In this document: positions 17,599 to 25,207 of the stretch, in pieces
How positions within the stretch are numbered: position 1 is the stretch's first letter
Layout: each line of letters starts with the position of its first letter
Assembly (NCBI GenBank): GCA_012517205.1
Contig: JAAYVL010000100.1
Location: 1-46,227 of the forward strand
DNA: 46,227 bases
DNA from: Verrucomicrobiota bacterium
GTDB lineage: Bacteria > Verrucomicrobiota > Verrucomicrobiia > Limisphaerales > UBA8199
Reading direction: 5' to 3'
Notes under the pieces: generated by a model
Told to the model about the DNA's origin: nothing
Seen by the model: only the letters and a program-made list of their open reading frames with translations
Database searches by the model: none
Made by a program: the position numbers and the translations under genes

Positions 17599-18495
17599 AT
17601 GAGACATCTATTGAGCATTGAGAAGCTGGCTCGCGCGGAGATGGACGCCATCCTGGCAGGGGTGGCGCCGCTCAAAAAGGAACGCGGCCGGCATACACGG
17701 TTCCCGCTGGCCGGTCAGACGTGGGCCATGATCTTTTCGAAATCCTCCACACGCACCCGCGTTTCCTTCGAGGTCGGCATCCGCGAATTAGGCGGGCAGG
17801 TCATTTTCCTTCCCGCCCATGAAATCCAGCTTGGCCGCGGTGAGCCCGTCAAAGACATGGCGCGCGTCATGGGCCGCATGGTCCACGGCGCGATCTTCCG
17901 CACCTTCGCCCAGCAGGACGTGGAAGAGTTTGCGCACTACGCCCAAATCCCCACCATCAACGCGCTCACCGACCAGGAACATCCCTGCCAGATCCTGACG
18001 GACATCTTTACGTTCCAGGAAAAGCGCGGACCGATCCAGGGCAAGGTAATCAGTTTCATCGGCGACGGCGCCAGCAACGTCGCCACCTCGTTGGTCTTTG
18101 CCGCGGGCAAGGCCGGATTCGAGTTGCGCCTCGCCGCGCCCCGGGGCTTTCAACCGGACGCCGGCCTGGTCAAACGGGCGGGAGGAAAGATCGTCGTCAC
18201 CGAAGACGTTAAGGCTGCGGCGGCGGGCGCTGACCTGCTTTACACCGATGTGTGGGTCTCGATGGGGCGGGAGCAGGAATCCGCTGAACGCCTGCAGCAA
18301 CTGAGCGGCTATCAGGTCAACGCCGGCATTGTCCGGCTGGCCCGGCCCGACGCCTTGGTCATGCATTGCCTGCCCGCTTATCGCGGCAAGGAAATTGATG
18401 AGGAGACTTTCGAGGCCCACGCCCAAACCATCTTTGATCAAGCCGAAAACCGCCTCCACGTCCAGAAAGCCATTCTAAACTGGATGACCGGCTGA
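17599..18495 (+). CDS. argF: Ornithine carbamoyltransferase
   Basis: 298 residues from ATG at 17599. Transfers the carbamoyl group of carbamoyl phosphate to ornithine, giving citrulline. The carbamoyl-phosphate motif FSKSSTRTRVSFE lies near residues 47-58, with HPCQILTDIFT in the middle and the ornithine-side Cys in MHCLPAYRGKEI near the C-terminus. That last motif has Tyr where HCLPAHRG is more usual. It follows argD and the two are probably cotranscribed. The length is slightly short for the family but complete. Confidence 0.93.
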   Translation: MRHLLSIEKLARAEMDAILAGVAPLKKERGRHTRFPLAGQTWAMIFSKSSTRTRVSFEVGIRELGGQVIFLPAHEIQLGRGEPVKDMARVMGRMVHGAIFRTFAQQDVEEFAHYAQIPTINALTDQEHPCQILTDIFTFQEKRGPIQGKVISFIGDGASNVATSLVFAAGKAGFELRLAAPRGFQPDAGLVKRAGGKIVVTEDVKAAAAGADLLYTDVWVSMGREQESAERLQQLSGYQVNAGIVRLARPDALVMHCLPAYRGKEIDEETFEAHAQTIFDQAENRLHVQKAILNWMTG

Positions 18496-18709
18496 CAAGC
18501 CCCCTATTCGCAGAGGCCCGTGCGCGGATCGCGATCGTCCCGCCGTGCGCCAGCCGTTGCTGGCCAGACGGATCCGCTGAGAATACTTGGAGCCCGAGGC
18601 TGCCTTCTTCCGCCCATCTGCTCCAGCCGGACCGGCGCTCCGCCAGCTCATTTCCCCCAAGCTTCCCGGGAGTGCCCCCTCCAGATGCTCCCCGCCCGCT
18701 TTCGCCGGT

Positions 18710-18940
18710 TCCCCAACGATTTGAGTGGAACCAGCCGTAGGGCAGGCGGAGTTTGCCGGCCACCCGATGGAGGGTGGTAATGCGGTTGACGATGGCGCGG
18801 TAGCCGCAAGCCTTTCTTTTGACGGTGCTGAACCCGCGATTGAGCCTTTCGGTGTGGTTCTGGCAGAACATTCGCCCGTCATCCTGACGGCGGCGGGCCG
18901 ATCCCCAAAACGAGGGCCGCTCCCGGAACTTCAGAAACAC
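18710..18940 (-). pseudogene. Probable transposase C-terminal remnant
   Basis: A short frame contains NHTERLNRGFSTVKRKACGY followed by RAIVNRITTLHRVAGKLRLP. The E-R-x-N-R pattern followed by a basic K-R-K-x-x-G-Y helix resembles the last catalytic Glu helix of DDE transposases such as the ISL3-like group. Nothing recognisable of the catalytic core precedes it, and the frame continues downstream into non-coding-like sequence. The family assignment is tentative. It belongs to a 1.5-kb debris zone between argF and aroB. Confidence 0.4.
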
Positions 18941-18961
18941 CGTGCCGCTGGCAGATTCAAA

Positions 18962-19120
18962 TCAGTTCGCGGCCACCTCCCAATTCAATCCCGGTCCCAA
19001 CAGCTCCTGAAACAAGACTCTCTGCGTCATGCTCCAAGCCGACATGGCCTCCTGGCCCATCTTACCGACTTCGTGGGCAAATCCCCGTTTTATACGTAAC
19101 CCCCGTCTTTCCAGCCTCAT
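18962..19120 (-). CDS. Small open frame of 52 residues, unidentified, perhaps a gene remnant
   Basis: ATG at 19120 to TGA at 18964-18962. The translation (basic start, then a helix HEVGKMGQEAMSAWSMTQRV and LLGPGLNWEVAAN at the end) looks more like protein than the surrounding frames. It begins only 7 nt from the large inverted repeat. It may be a fragment of a transposase or a small accessory gene; I recognise no family. Confidence 0.25.
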   Translation of the reverse strand: MRLERRGLRIKRGFAHEVGKMGQEAMSAWSMTQRVLFQELLGPGLNWEVAAN

Positions 19121-19126
19121 CCATAG

Positions 19127-19245
19127 CTACCCTCAAGCCGTGTACAAGGGGTGTACAAGGGATGCCCACCGGGTGCACAACGAAAAATCCTATGTACTTC
19201 CGGTGAGCATCCCTTGTACACCCCTTGTACACGGCTTGAGGGTAG
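19127..19245. repeat. Near-perfect 46-bp inverted repeat with 27-nt spacer
   Basis: The arms are 19127-19172 and 19200-19245 and match at 45 of 46 positions, so the RNA or single-stranded DNA would form a very stable hairpin. Each arm contains the short direct repeat GTGTACAAGGG/GTGTACAAGG. The spacer (19173-19199) begins GTGCACAACG. No U-tract follows on either side, so a simple terminator is unlikely. It resembles a palindromic repetitive element or a MITE-like insertion. It lies among transposase remnants. Confidence 0.85.
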
Positions 19246-19524
19246 GGTGGAAGTGACGTAATTGCAGGGAGTTGAGGTGCTTTGAGAGGATTGGGAGTCC
19301 GAGGGGCTTTGGAGGCGGTTTTTGGGGCGGTTTTCGTGGTTGAAACAGCGGAACTGTGGGGGGAGGGAAAGCCTGCACTCCTTCGCCCTTGAGCCCTGGC
19401 AAACCGGATTCCCCTTTGCCCGCGCACTGATCGGGCGGCGCCATCATCGCACGGCCAAAAAGAGCGGCCAAACGCCCCCGGGATCGCACGGCTGCCTTTC
19501 CAGCGCTCCGCCGGAGGCTGGCGG

Positions 19525-19776
19525 CTGTTTCCGTGGCGCCAGCTCATCCGTGGCCATTGGGCGGGGGTGGAAATCCGCAATTATTGGCACCGGATAGGGC
19601 GGATGGGCGAGGACGTCTCGCGCAGTCGCAACCCCTACCGGCTGGCTAACCTGGCCCGGTTGCACCGCGCACTGCTGGCCCTGCTGGCGCACCGCTACCC
19701 CGATCCGCCCCTTCCCCCAAACATCGAAGCGTTTAACCGCCGTCCAATCCGCCGCCTCAACCTCCGCAGCTCTTGA
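19525..19776 (+). pseudogene. ISAs1/H-repeat-like transposase C-terminal remnant
   Basis: The frame reads LFPWRQLIRGHWAGVEIRNY, then WHRIGRMGEDVSRSRNP and LANLARLHRALLALLAHRYP. This follows the ISAs1-type ending, in which an RxHW(x)xE-N-x-x-HW region is followed by GEDxSRxR and a helix of alternating Leu/Ala. Upstream of about 19500 the matching catalytic core is absent, so only the last 80 or so codons survive. No terminal inverted repeats or target duplication were identified. Confidence 0.5.
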
Positions 19777-20055
19777 TCTACAAAACCAAAGCCCCTGACC
19801 TATTCGGGCACCGGAGGCATTCATGTCTGGCGGCGGGCAGGCTGCCGCATAAAGGGGGATGGCGTTGAGGATGCTCGTGAGAGGGGCAGGGGAGGAGGCC
19901 CATGCCCGAAGAAGAGAGACGCGGAAGAGCGGGCCTCAGCGGACCTTTTGCCCGGCCCAATCGCGCGGGGCGGAGCCAGAGGCGAAGGATTCCTGGCTGT
20001 GGAGCCAGCGTTCCTTGGGTTTTGACACCACGGAGCAAAGCTCTATGCTTAGGCC

Positions 20056-21276
20056 GTGCGCATTGTAAGGGTATCGCTAGGCCAACGCAGCTATAATATC
20101 CAGATCGGCACGGGCTTGCTGGCTCGTGTGGGGAACCTGTGCCGGCGGCTGGAACTGGGGCGTCGTTGTGCCATTATTTCCGACGCGAATGTTGCGCCCC
20201 GCTATGCGCATGCCACGCAAAAGGCATTGGACCGCGCGGGCTTTGCCACGGAATTGATCACCATCCCCGCCGGCGAGACGGCCAAGAGCCTGGGCACGGT
20301 GGCGGCGTGCTATAATCAACTGGCGGGGCATCGGCTCGAACGCAGCTCCTTTGTTGTCGCGCTGGGGGGCGGCGTGGTGGGGGACCTGGCGGGATTCGTC
20401 GCGGCGACGTATTTGCGCGGGATTCCGTTCGTGCAGATTCCCACCACTTTGCTGGCGCAGGTGGACAGCTCGGTCGGCGGCAAGGTGGGGTTGAACCTCA
20501 AGGCCGGCAAGAATCTGGTGGGCGCGTTCCACCAACCGCGGCTGGTGCTGTGCGATCTCTGCACGCTGGCCTCGCTGCCGCCGCGCGAATATCTCGCCGG
20601 ACTCGCGGAGGTCATTAAATACGGCATCATTTACGACGCCGCGCTCTTTCGCGTGTTGGAGCGCGACCTGCCCCGGCTCTTGCGGCGCGAGCCGGCGTGC
20701 CTGGCGGGCGTCATTGCCCGCTGCTGCGAGATCAAGGCCGCCGTCGTGCAGCAGGACGAAACCGAAAGCGGCCTGCGCGCCATCCTTAATTTTGGCCACA
20801 CCATCGGCCATGCGCTCGAAGCGATCTCGCGCTACGGCCAATACCTGCACGGGGAAGCCATCGCCATCGGCCAGGTGGCCGCGGCGCAAATCTCGGTTTG
20901 CTTGCGGGGTTTGCCGGTGTCAGAGGCGCTGCGCATCGAGCTTCTCTTTCAGCGCGCGGGGTTGCCCACCCGCGTAAAGCTCACTGCCGCCCGGCAGCGC
21001 AAGCTCTTCGTGGCCATGAAACTGGACAAGAAAGTCAGCCGCGGGGAGGTTCGCTTCGTCCTCACGCCGCGAATCGGCGTTGCTGAGTTCGGGCACCCGG
21101 TCCCGGCGGGCATCCTCCAGCGCGTCTTGCATCCTGAACCGGGCGCCGCGCCCGGGTTGGAGCAAGGGCAAGAGTGCCCGCCACGGCCCTCCGGCCAGGC
21201 CGAAGGCGGATCAGCATGCCCGCGCCCCGGCGTTGCGGCGGCGCATTCCCCTCACCCCACACCCTCCCACGTTTAA
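20056..21276 (+). CDS. aroB: 3-dehydroquinate synthase
   Basis: 406 residues from GTG at 20056. Converts DAHP to 3-dehydroquinate in the shikimate pathway, using NAD and a divalent metal. Seen are the NAD-binding glycine segment VVALGGGVVGDLAGFVAATY, PTTLLAQVDSSVGGKVGLN, GLAEVIKYGII (metal-binding Glu region), and ILNFGHTIGHALEAIS with HGEAIAIG carrying metal-binding His residues. The family is usually near 360 residues; here a Pro/Gly/Gln-rich tail of about 45 residues follows VPAGILQRVL. The stop lies 1 nt before the next gene's ATG. Confidence 0.94.
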   Translation: MRIVRVSLGQRSYNIQIGTGLLARVGNLCRRLELGRRCAIISDANVAPRYAHATQKALDRAGFATELITIPAGETAKSLGTVAACYNQLAGHRLERSSFVVALGGGVVGDLAGFVAATYLRGIPFVQIPTTLLAQVDSSVGGKVGLNLKAGKNLVGAFHQPRLVLCDLCTLASLPPREYLAGLAEVIKYGIIYDAALFRVLERDLPRLLRREPACLAGVIARCCEIKAAVVQQDETESGLRAILNFGHTIGHALEAISRYGQYLHGEAIAIGQVAAAQISVCLRGLPVSEALRIELLFQRAGLPTRVKLTAARQRKLFVAMKLDKKVSRGEVRFVLTPRIGVAEFGHPVPAGILQRVLHPEPGAAPGLEQGQECPPRPSGQAEGGSACPRPGVAAAHSPHPTPSHV

Positions 21277-21277
21277 C

Positions 21278-21883
21278 ATGTCTGCGGTCAGCGAAACCCT
21301 TGTTCGCGAATACTTCGAGTTGCACGAATTCCTCGTTCGCCAGCATCGCAAACATGTCGGTCAAACCCGGCGGAACGAAGATGACGATATTGACTTTTTC
21401 GTGCTTAATCCGCATCCCAAGCCTGCTATGGGAGAGCTGCCCTTTGTGCTCGGCTCGCCCGAGTTGTCCTTTATCGAGCGCGCGATTGTAGTGGTCAAAG
21501 GCTGGCATACGGACACTTTCAGTCCGGCGCGGCTGGAAGCCTCGCCCGGCATCTTCCGTTTTGTGGAACCGCGGGTCTTTCGGCAGGCGGCCCGCGCCTT
21601 TGGCAAAGAGGACACGCCGCTGAAGGTGCTGGTGGTTCCCGCCCTGCCGCAGACTGCGGCGGCCCGGGACGAGAGCATTGCGCTGCTGCGTTCCAAGGGC
21701 ATTGACGCGGTAATCCCCTTCCGGACGATGCTGGCGGATTTGATTAGCAAAACCGCCCCCAATTTCAACTACCAGAAGTCGGACGTGCTCCAGCTTATTC
21801 GCATCCTCAAAAACTACGATTTCTTCAAAGAGCCGCAGATGGAATTGTTCAAGCCCCGGCCCGGTAAAAGCAGAAAGGGCTAG
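21278..21883 (+). CDS. Conserved-looking protein of unknown function
   Basis: 201 residues from ATG at 21278, directly after the aroB stop, so probably translated from the same message. The translation is balanced and protein-like: an acidic helix start (SETLVREYFELHEFLVRQHRK), an RRNEDDDIDFFVLNP stretch, alternating beta-like hydrophobic strands (IERAIVVVKGWH, LKVLVVPALP) and a C-terminal KSDVLQLIRILKNYDFF helix. Strands plus an acidic DDDIDFF element are vaguely reminiscent of nuclease-like folds, but I assign no family. Confidence 0.6.
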   Translation: MSAVSETLVREYFELHEFLVRQHRKHVGQTRRNEDDDIDFFVLNPHPKPAMGELPFVLGSPELSFIERAIVVVKGWHTDTFSPARLEASPGIFRFVEPRVFRQAARAFGKEDTPLKVLVVPALPQTAAARDESIALLRSKGIDAVIPFRTMLADLISKTAPNFNYQKSDVLQLIRILKNYDFFKEPQMELFKPRPGKSRKG

Positions 21884-22226
21884 TGGGAAATCTCCGGCGG
21901 CAACCGGTAGGCTAATCGGAAGCCCGGCGCAAAGCCCCAGGGAACGGCCGCGTTGGCGGAACCCACAAAGCTGGGGCTGCAGTTTCTGGCGGTCGTCTTC
22001 GGTTTTCTGAGGCGCGTCTCAGTTTCGGAGCGGCTCGTTTCCAATCAAAGGCATCTGAAAAACAGTTGACCACCGGGGATAACGTTGCCGCGCCGCGCCC
22101 CCGGGAGGCCTGGAGCACGCATGCCTCCCGGCTTTGAGGCGTTGCTAAAAATAGAGATGCCCCCGCCGGCTGGCTGGCGTTCTCCGCGGCTTGCCAAGCC
22201 GGCGGCGGGCTTGCTAATTTTCCGAG
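21884..22226. other. Intergenic region before lpxC/fabZ
   Basis: About 340 bases with no supported gene. The end of a very long minus-strand frame crosses it, but that frame is the shadow of lpxC/fabZ. Promoter elements for the lipid A run are expected here but could not be picked with confidence. Confidence 0.45.
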
Positions 22227-23582
22227 GTGGCACAGCAGCAAACATTGAAAGGAACGGCGAGCTTCGCCGGCATTGGCTTGCACAGTGGCAACCGGGTCTC
22301 GATGACCTTCCTGCCGGCTCCCCCCAACACCGGCATCCGCTTTCGGCGCGTGGACCTGGAGGGCAAACCCGAAATCGAGGCGATTGCGGAAAACGTGGTT
22401 GATAACAATCGCTCGACTACTTTGGCCCGGGGCCACACCCGCGTGCATACGGTGGAACACGTGCTGGCGACCTTTGCCGGCTACGGCATTGACAACGCCA
22501 TCGTGGAACTGGATGCCAACGAACCGCCCATTGGCGATGGCAGTGCGCGGGAATATTGTAAGTTGATTCAGGAAGCCGGGATCGTGCCCCAGGACGAACG
22601 CCGCGAGTGTTACAAGGTGACCGAGCCCATCCAGCTGGAGATGGGGGAAACGGTGATGACGCTCTTCCCGGACGAGGCCTTTCGCATTTCCTGCACGAGC
22701 GCGGACAAGCAGGGACGGTTCACCCAGTTTTACAGCGTGGAACTGACGCCCACAACCTGGGAACGGGACCTGGCCCATGCGCGCACGTTCTGTTTTTACG
22801 AGGAAATCGCCTACCTGATCAACCATGGGCTGATCAAGGGCGGCAGCCTGGAAAACGCGGTGGTAATCCGGGATGATGCGGTGCTGACCACCGAACCGTT
22901 GCGCTACCCGGATGAATTTGTCCGCCACAAGATATTGGATATCGTCGGCGATCTTGCCTTGTTGGGCCGGCCGCTGCGCGGGCACCTGGTCGCGGTCCGG
23001 CCGGGTCATGCGGCCAACTGTGAGCTGCTGCGGCGCATAATCGCGCAAATGCGCAAGCCGGTGGTTGCCGCGCAGACCTTTGCTCCTCCTCCGCCGGCTC
23101 CGAAAACGGCGCCCCCGCCCGCCGCGGCCGCGGATGAGACGCAACCGCAGGAAAGCGCCATAGACATCCAGGGGGTGATGAAGCTGCTGCCGCACCGCTA
23201 TCCGTTTCTGATGGTGGATCGCGTTGCGAAGATCGAAGGCTCCCATATTATCGGCATCAAGAATGTCTCCATCAACGAAGCCTACTTCCAGGGACATTTC
23301 CCCGGTCACCCGGTAATGCCCGGCGTGCTGCAATTGGAGGCCATAGCCCAGGTGGCCGGCATCATCATGATGAAAAGCGCGGAAAACGCGGGCAAGATAG
23401 CCTATTTCATGTCGGCCGAGGATGTAAAATGGCGCAAGCCGGTGCTGCCGGGCGATGTGCTGGTTATTGATGTGGAGATGACTAAAATCCGCGGCAAGAT
23501 CGGCAAAGCCAAGGGCGTGTGCAAAGTGGCGGGCGAAGTCGTCAGCGAGGCTGCGGTGACTTTCATGCTGGCCGAACCCTAG
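22227..23582 (+). CDS. lpxC/fabZ: Bifunctional UDP-3-O-acyl-N-acetylglucosamine deacetylase / 3-hydroxyacyl-ACP dehydratase
   Basis: 451 residues from GTG at 22227. Residues 1 to about 280 are LpxC, the zinc deacetylase committing to lipid A synthesis: FAGIGLHSGNRV, HTVEHVLATFAGYGIDN (zinc His near 78) and RHKILDIVGDLALLG (zinc His and Asp). A Pro/Ala-rich linker (about 285-310) leads to FabZ, the fatty-acid-synthesis dehydratase: MKLLPHRYPFLMVDRV and the catalytic GHFPGHPVMPGVLQLEA. Fusion of these two enzymes, which compete for or share hydroxyacyl-ACP, is known in Bacteroidota and Verrucomicrobiota-type genomes. lpxA follows after 19 nt. Confidence 0.95.
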   Translation: MAQQQTLKGTASFAGIGLHSGNRVSMTFLPAPPNTGIRFRRVDLEGKPEIEAIAENVVDNNRSTTLARGHTRVHTVEHVLATFAGYGIDNAIVELDANEPPIGDGSAREYCKLIQEAGIVPQDERRECYKVTEPIQLEMGETVMTLFPDEAFRISCTSADKQGRFTQFYSVELTPTTWERDLAHARTFCFYEEIAYLINHGLIKGGSLENAVVIRDDAVLTTEPLRYPDEFVRHKILDIVGDLALLGRPLRGHLVAVRPGHAANCELLRRIIAQMRKPVVAAQTFAPPPPAPKTAPPPAAAADETQPQESAIDIQGVMKLLPHRYPFLMVDRVAKIEGSHIIGIKNVSINEAYFQGHFPGHPVMPGVLQLEAIAQVAGIIMMKSAENAGKIAYFMSAEDVKWRKPVLPGDVLVIDVEMTKIRGKIGKAKGVCKVAGEVVSEAAVTFMLAEP

Positions 23583-23601
23583 GACAGAATTATTAAGCGG
23601 T

Positions 23602-24366
23602 ATGATTCACCCCACGGCTCTCATTCATCCCCGGGCGCAGATTGGCCCTGATTGCGAGATTGGGCCGTATTGCGTCATCGGTGAGCATGTCGAATTGGGC
23701 GCCGGCTGCCGGCTCCATGCGCACGTAGTGGTGGACGGCCATACGCGGCTGGGGCGGCAGAATGTAATCTATCCCTTCGCCAGCATCGGCCTTCAGACGC
23801 AGGATTTAAAGTGGAAGGGCGGGGTGACCCGCACGGAGATCGGGGACCATAATACCATCCGCGAATGCGTCACCATCCATAGCGCCACGGGCGATGGCGA
23901 AGCGACGGTCATCGGCTCGCATAACAACATCCTGGCCAGCAGCCATCTCGGCCACAATGTGGTGATCGGCAACCACGTGATCATTTCGATGGCCGGAGTG
24001 GCGGGGCATGTGGTTGTGGAAGATTACGCGCTGGTGGGCGGAATGTCGGGGGTGCACCAGTTCTGCCGCATCGGCAAAATGGCGATTGTGGGTGGTTGCT
24101 CTCGAATCCCGCAGGACGTGGCGCCGTTCATGCTCGTTGAGGGCAATCCCCCCGAGACGCGCATGATCAACAAGATTGGCCTGGAGCGCAATGGCGTGCC
24201 GGCCGAAACCCAGGCTGCCCTCAAGCAGGCCCACAAAATCCTGTTCCGGGAGGGGCTGACTACCTCTAATGCCCTGGCGCGGATCGAGCAGGAATTGCCG
24301 CCCCTGCCGGAGGTTCAGTACTTGGTGCGGTTCGTGCGCGCCAGCGAGCGCGGCATCATTAAATGA
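23602..24366 (+). CDS. lpxA: Acyl-ACP:UDP-N-acetylglucosamine O-acyltransferase
   Basis: 254 residues. The first enzyme of lipid A synthesis, a trimeric left-handed beta-helix. Hexapeptide repeats run from IHPRAQIGPDCEIGPYCVIG through about residue 180, including the catalytic His region NTIRECVTIHSAT and the GHNVVIGNHVIIS, GGMSGVHQFCRIG segments. The C-terminal helical part (GVPAETQAALKQAHKILFRE) completes the family length. Its stop overlaps the rsmI ATG by 4 nt. The run lpxC/fabZ-lpxA-rsmI is probably one operon. Confidence 0.95.
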   Translation: MIHPTALIHPRAQIGPDCEIGPYCVIGEHVELGAGCRLHAHVVVDGHTRLGRQNVIYPFASIGLQTQDLKWKGGVTRTEIGDHNTIRECVTIHSATGDGEATVIGSHNNILASSHLGHNVVIGNHVIISMAGVAGHVVVEDYALVGGMSGVHQFCRIGKMAIVGGCSRIPQDVAPFMLVEGNPPETRMINKIGLERNGVPAETQAALKQAHKILFREGLTTSNALARIEQELPPLPEVQYLVRFVRASERGIIK

Positions 24367-25154
24367 GCGCCCAAAATTTGAGCGCCCCCGCACAAAACGC
24401 AAGCGCGGATTCCGGCTGGCCGCCGCTTGCGCCGGGCACGCTTTATCTCGTGGCCACGCCGATTGGCAACCTCGAGGATATCACGCTGCGGGCGTTGCGC
24501 ACCCTCAGGGAATGCGACGTGGTGGCCGCTGAGGACACGCGGCGAACCGGGCGGCTTCTGAAACACTTTGCCATCGTTAAACCGCTGCTGAGTTGTTTCC
24601 GGTTCAACGAAGCGCAGCGCTGCGGGGAAATCATCGAACGGCTGCAGCGCGGGGAAAAGGTGGCGCTGACGACGGATGCCGGCAGCCCGGGCATCAGCGA
24701 TCCGGGGGAGCGAGTGGTGCAAGCGGTCATTGCGGCGGGCCTGCGGGTCGAGCCGGTGCCCGGGCCTTGTGCGCTGGTGGCGGCGCTGACGGCCAGCGGG
24801 TTGCCGGCCACCGAATTTCATTTCATCGGATTCCTGCCCCACAAGTCCGGCCCGCGACGCCGGGAATTGGAACGTCTTCGCCACACCAGTGGAACCTTGG
24901 TGTTTTACGAATCGCCCTATCGCATCGGGAAACTGCTGGCCGAGCTAAACGGAGTTTTCCCGGCCTGCCAGGTCGTCCTTGCACGTGAGTTGACCAAGAA
25001 ATATGAGGAATACCTGCGTGGCACCCCCGCCGAATTGCTGGCGTTGCTCCGGCAACGATCGCTTAAGGGAGAATTCGTCGTACTGTTGTCCGGCGAAGGG
25101 AGGCCCGCCATGGAGCCGGATATGGATTCAGACTTCTGCGGCCCGGGAGATTGA
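24363..25154 (+). CDS. rsmI: 16S rRNA (cytidine-1402 2'-O)-methyltransferase
   Basis: 263 residues. An SAM-dependent methyltransferase of the tetrapyrrole-methylase fold that modifies C1402 in the ribosomal P site. After a 25-residue tail it reads GTLYLVATPIGNLEDITLRAL, VVAAEDTRRTGRLLKHF, TTDAGSPGISDPGERVV, EPVPGPCALVAALTASGLP and FHFIGFLPHKSGPRRRELE, all RsmI signatures, with ARELTKKYEEYLRGT near the end. The start overlaps lpxA (ATGA), indicating translational coupling. Confidence 0.95.
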   Translation: MSAQNLSAPAQNASADSGWPPLAPGTLYLVATPIGNLEDITLRALRTLRECDVVAAEDTRRTGRLLKHFAIVKPLLSCFRFNEAQRCGEIIERLQRGEKVALTTDAGSPGISDPGERVVQAVIAAGLRVEPVPGPCALVAALTASGLPATEFHFIGFLPHKSGPRRRELERLRHTSGTLVFYESPYRIGKLLAELNGVFPACQVVLARELTKKYEEYLRGTPAELLALLRQRSLKGEFVVLLSGEGRPAMEPDMDSDFCGPGD

Positions 25155-25207
25155 TTCTTTCTGGTTGGCGGGACAGGCACAGTTTATAAGCCCTATATCA
25201 ACAAATT

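Noticed and set aside
19062..19580. Minus-strand frame of 172 codons across the palindrome
   Set aside because: It reads through both arms of the inverted repeat and shows no protein-like pattern; chance frame.
21912..23333. Minus-strand frame of 473 codons opposite lpxC/fabZ
   Set aside because: Antisense shadow of an unmistakable fusion gene; the composition is basic and low-quality.
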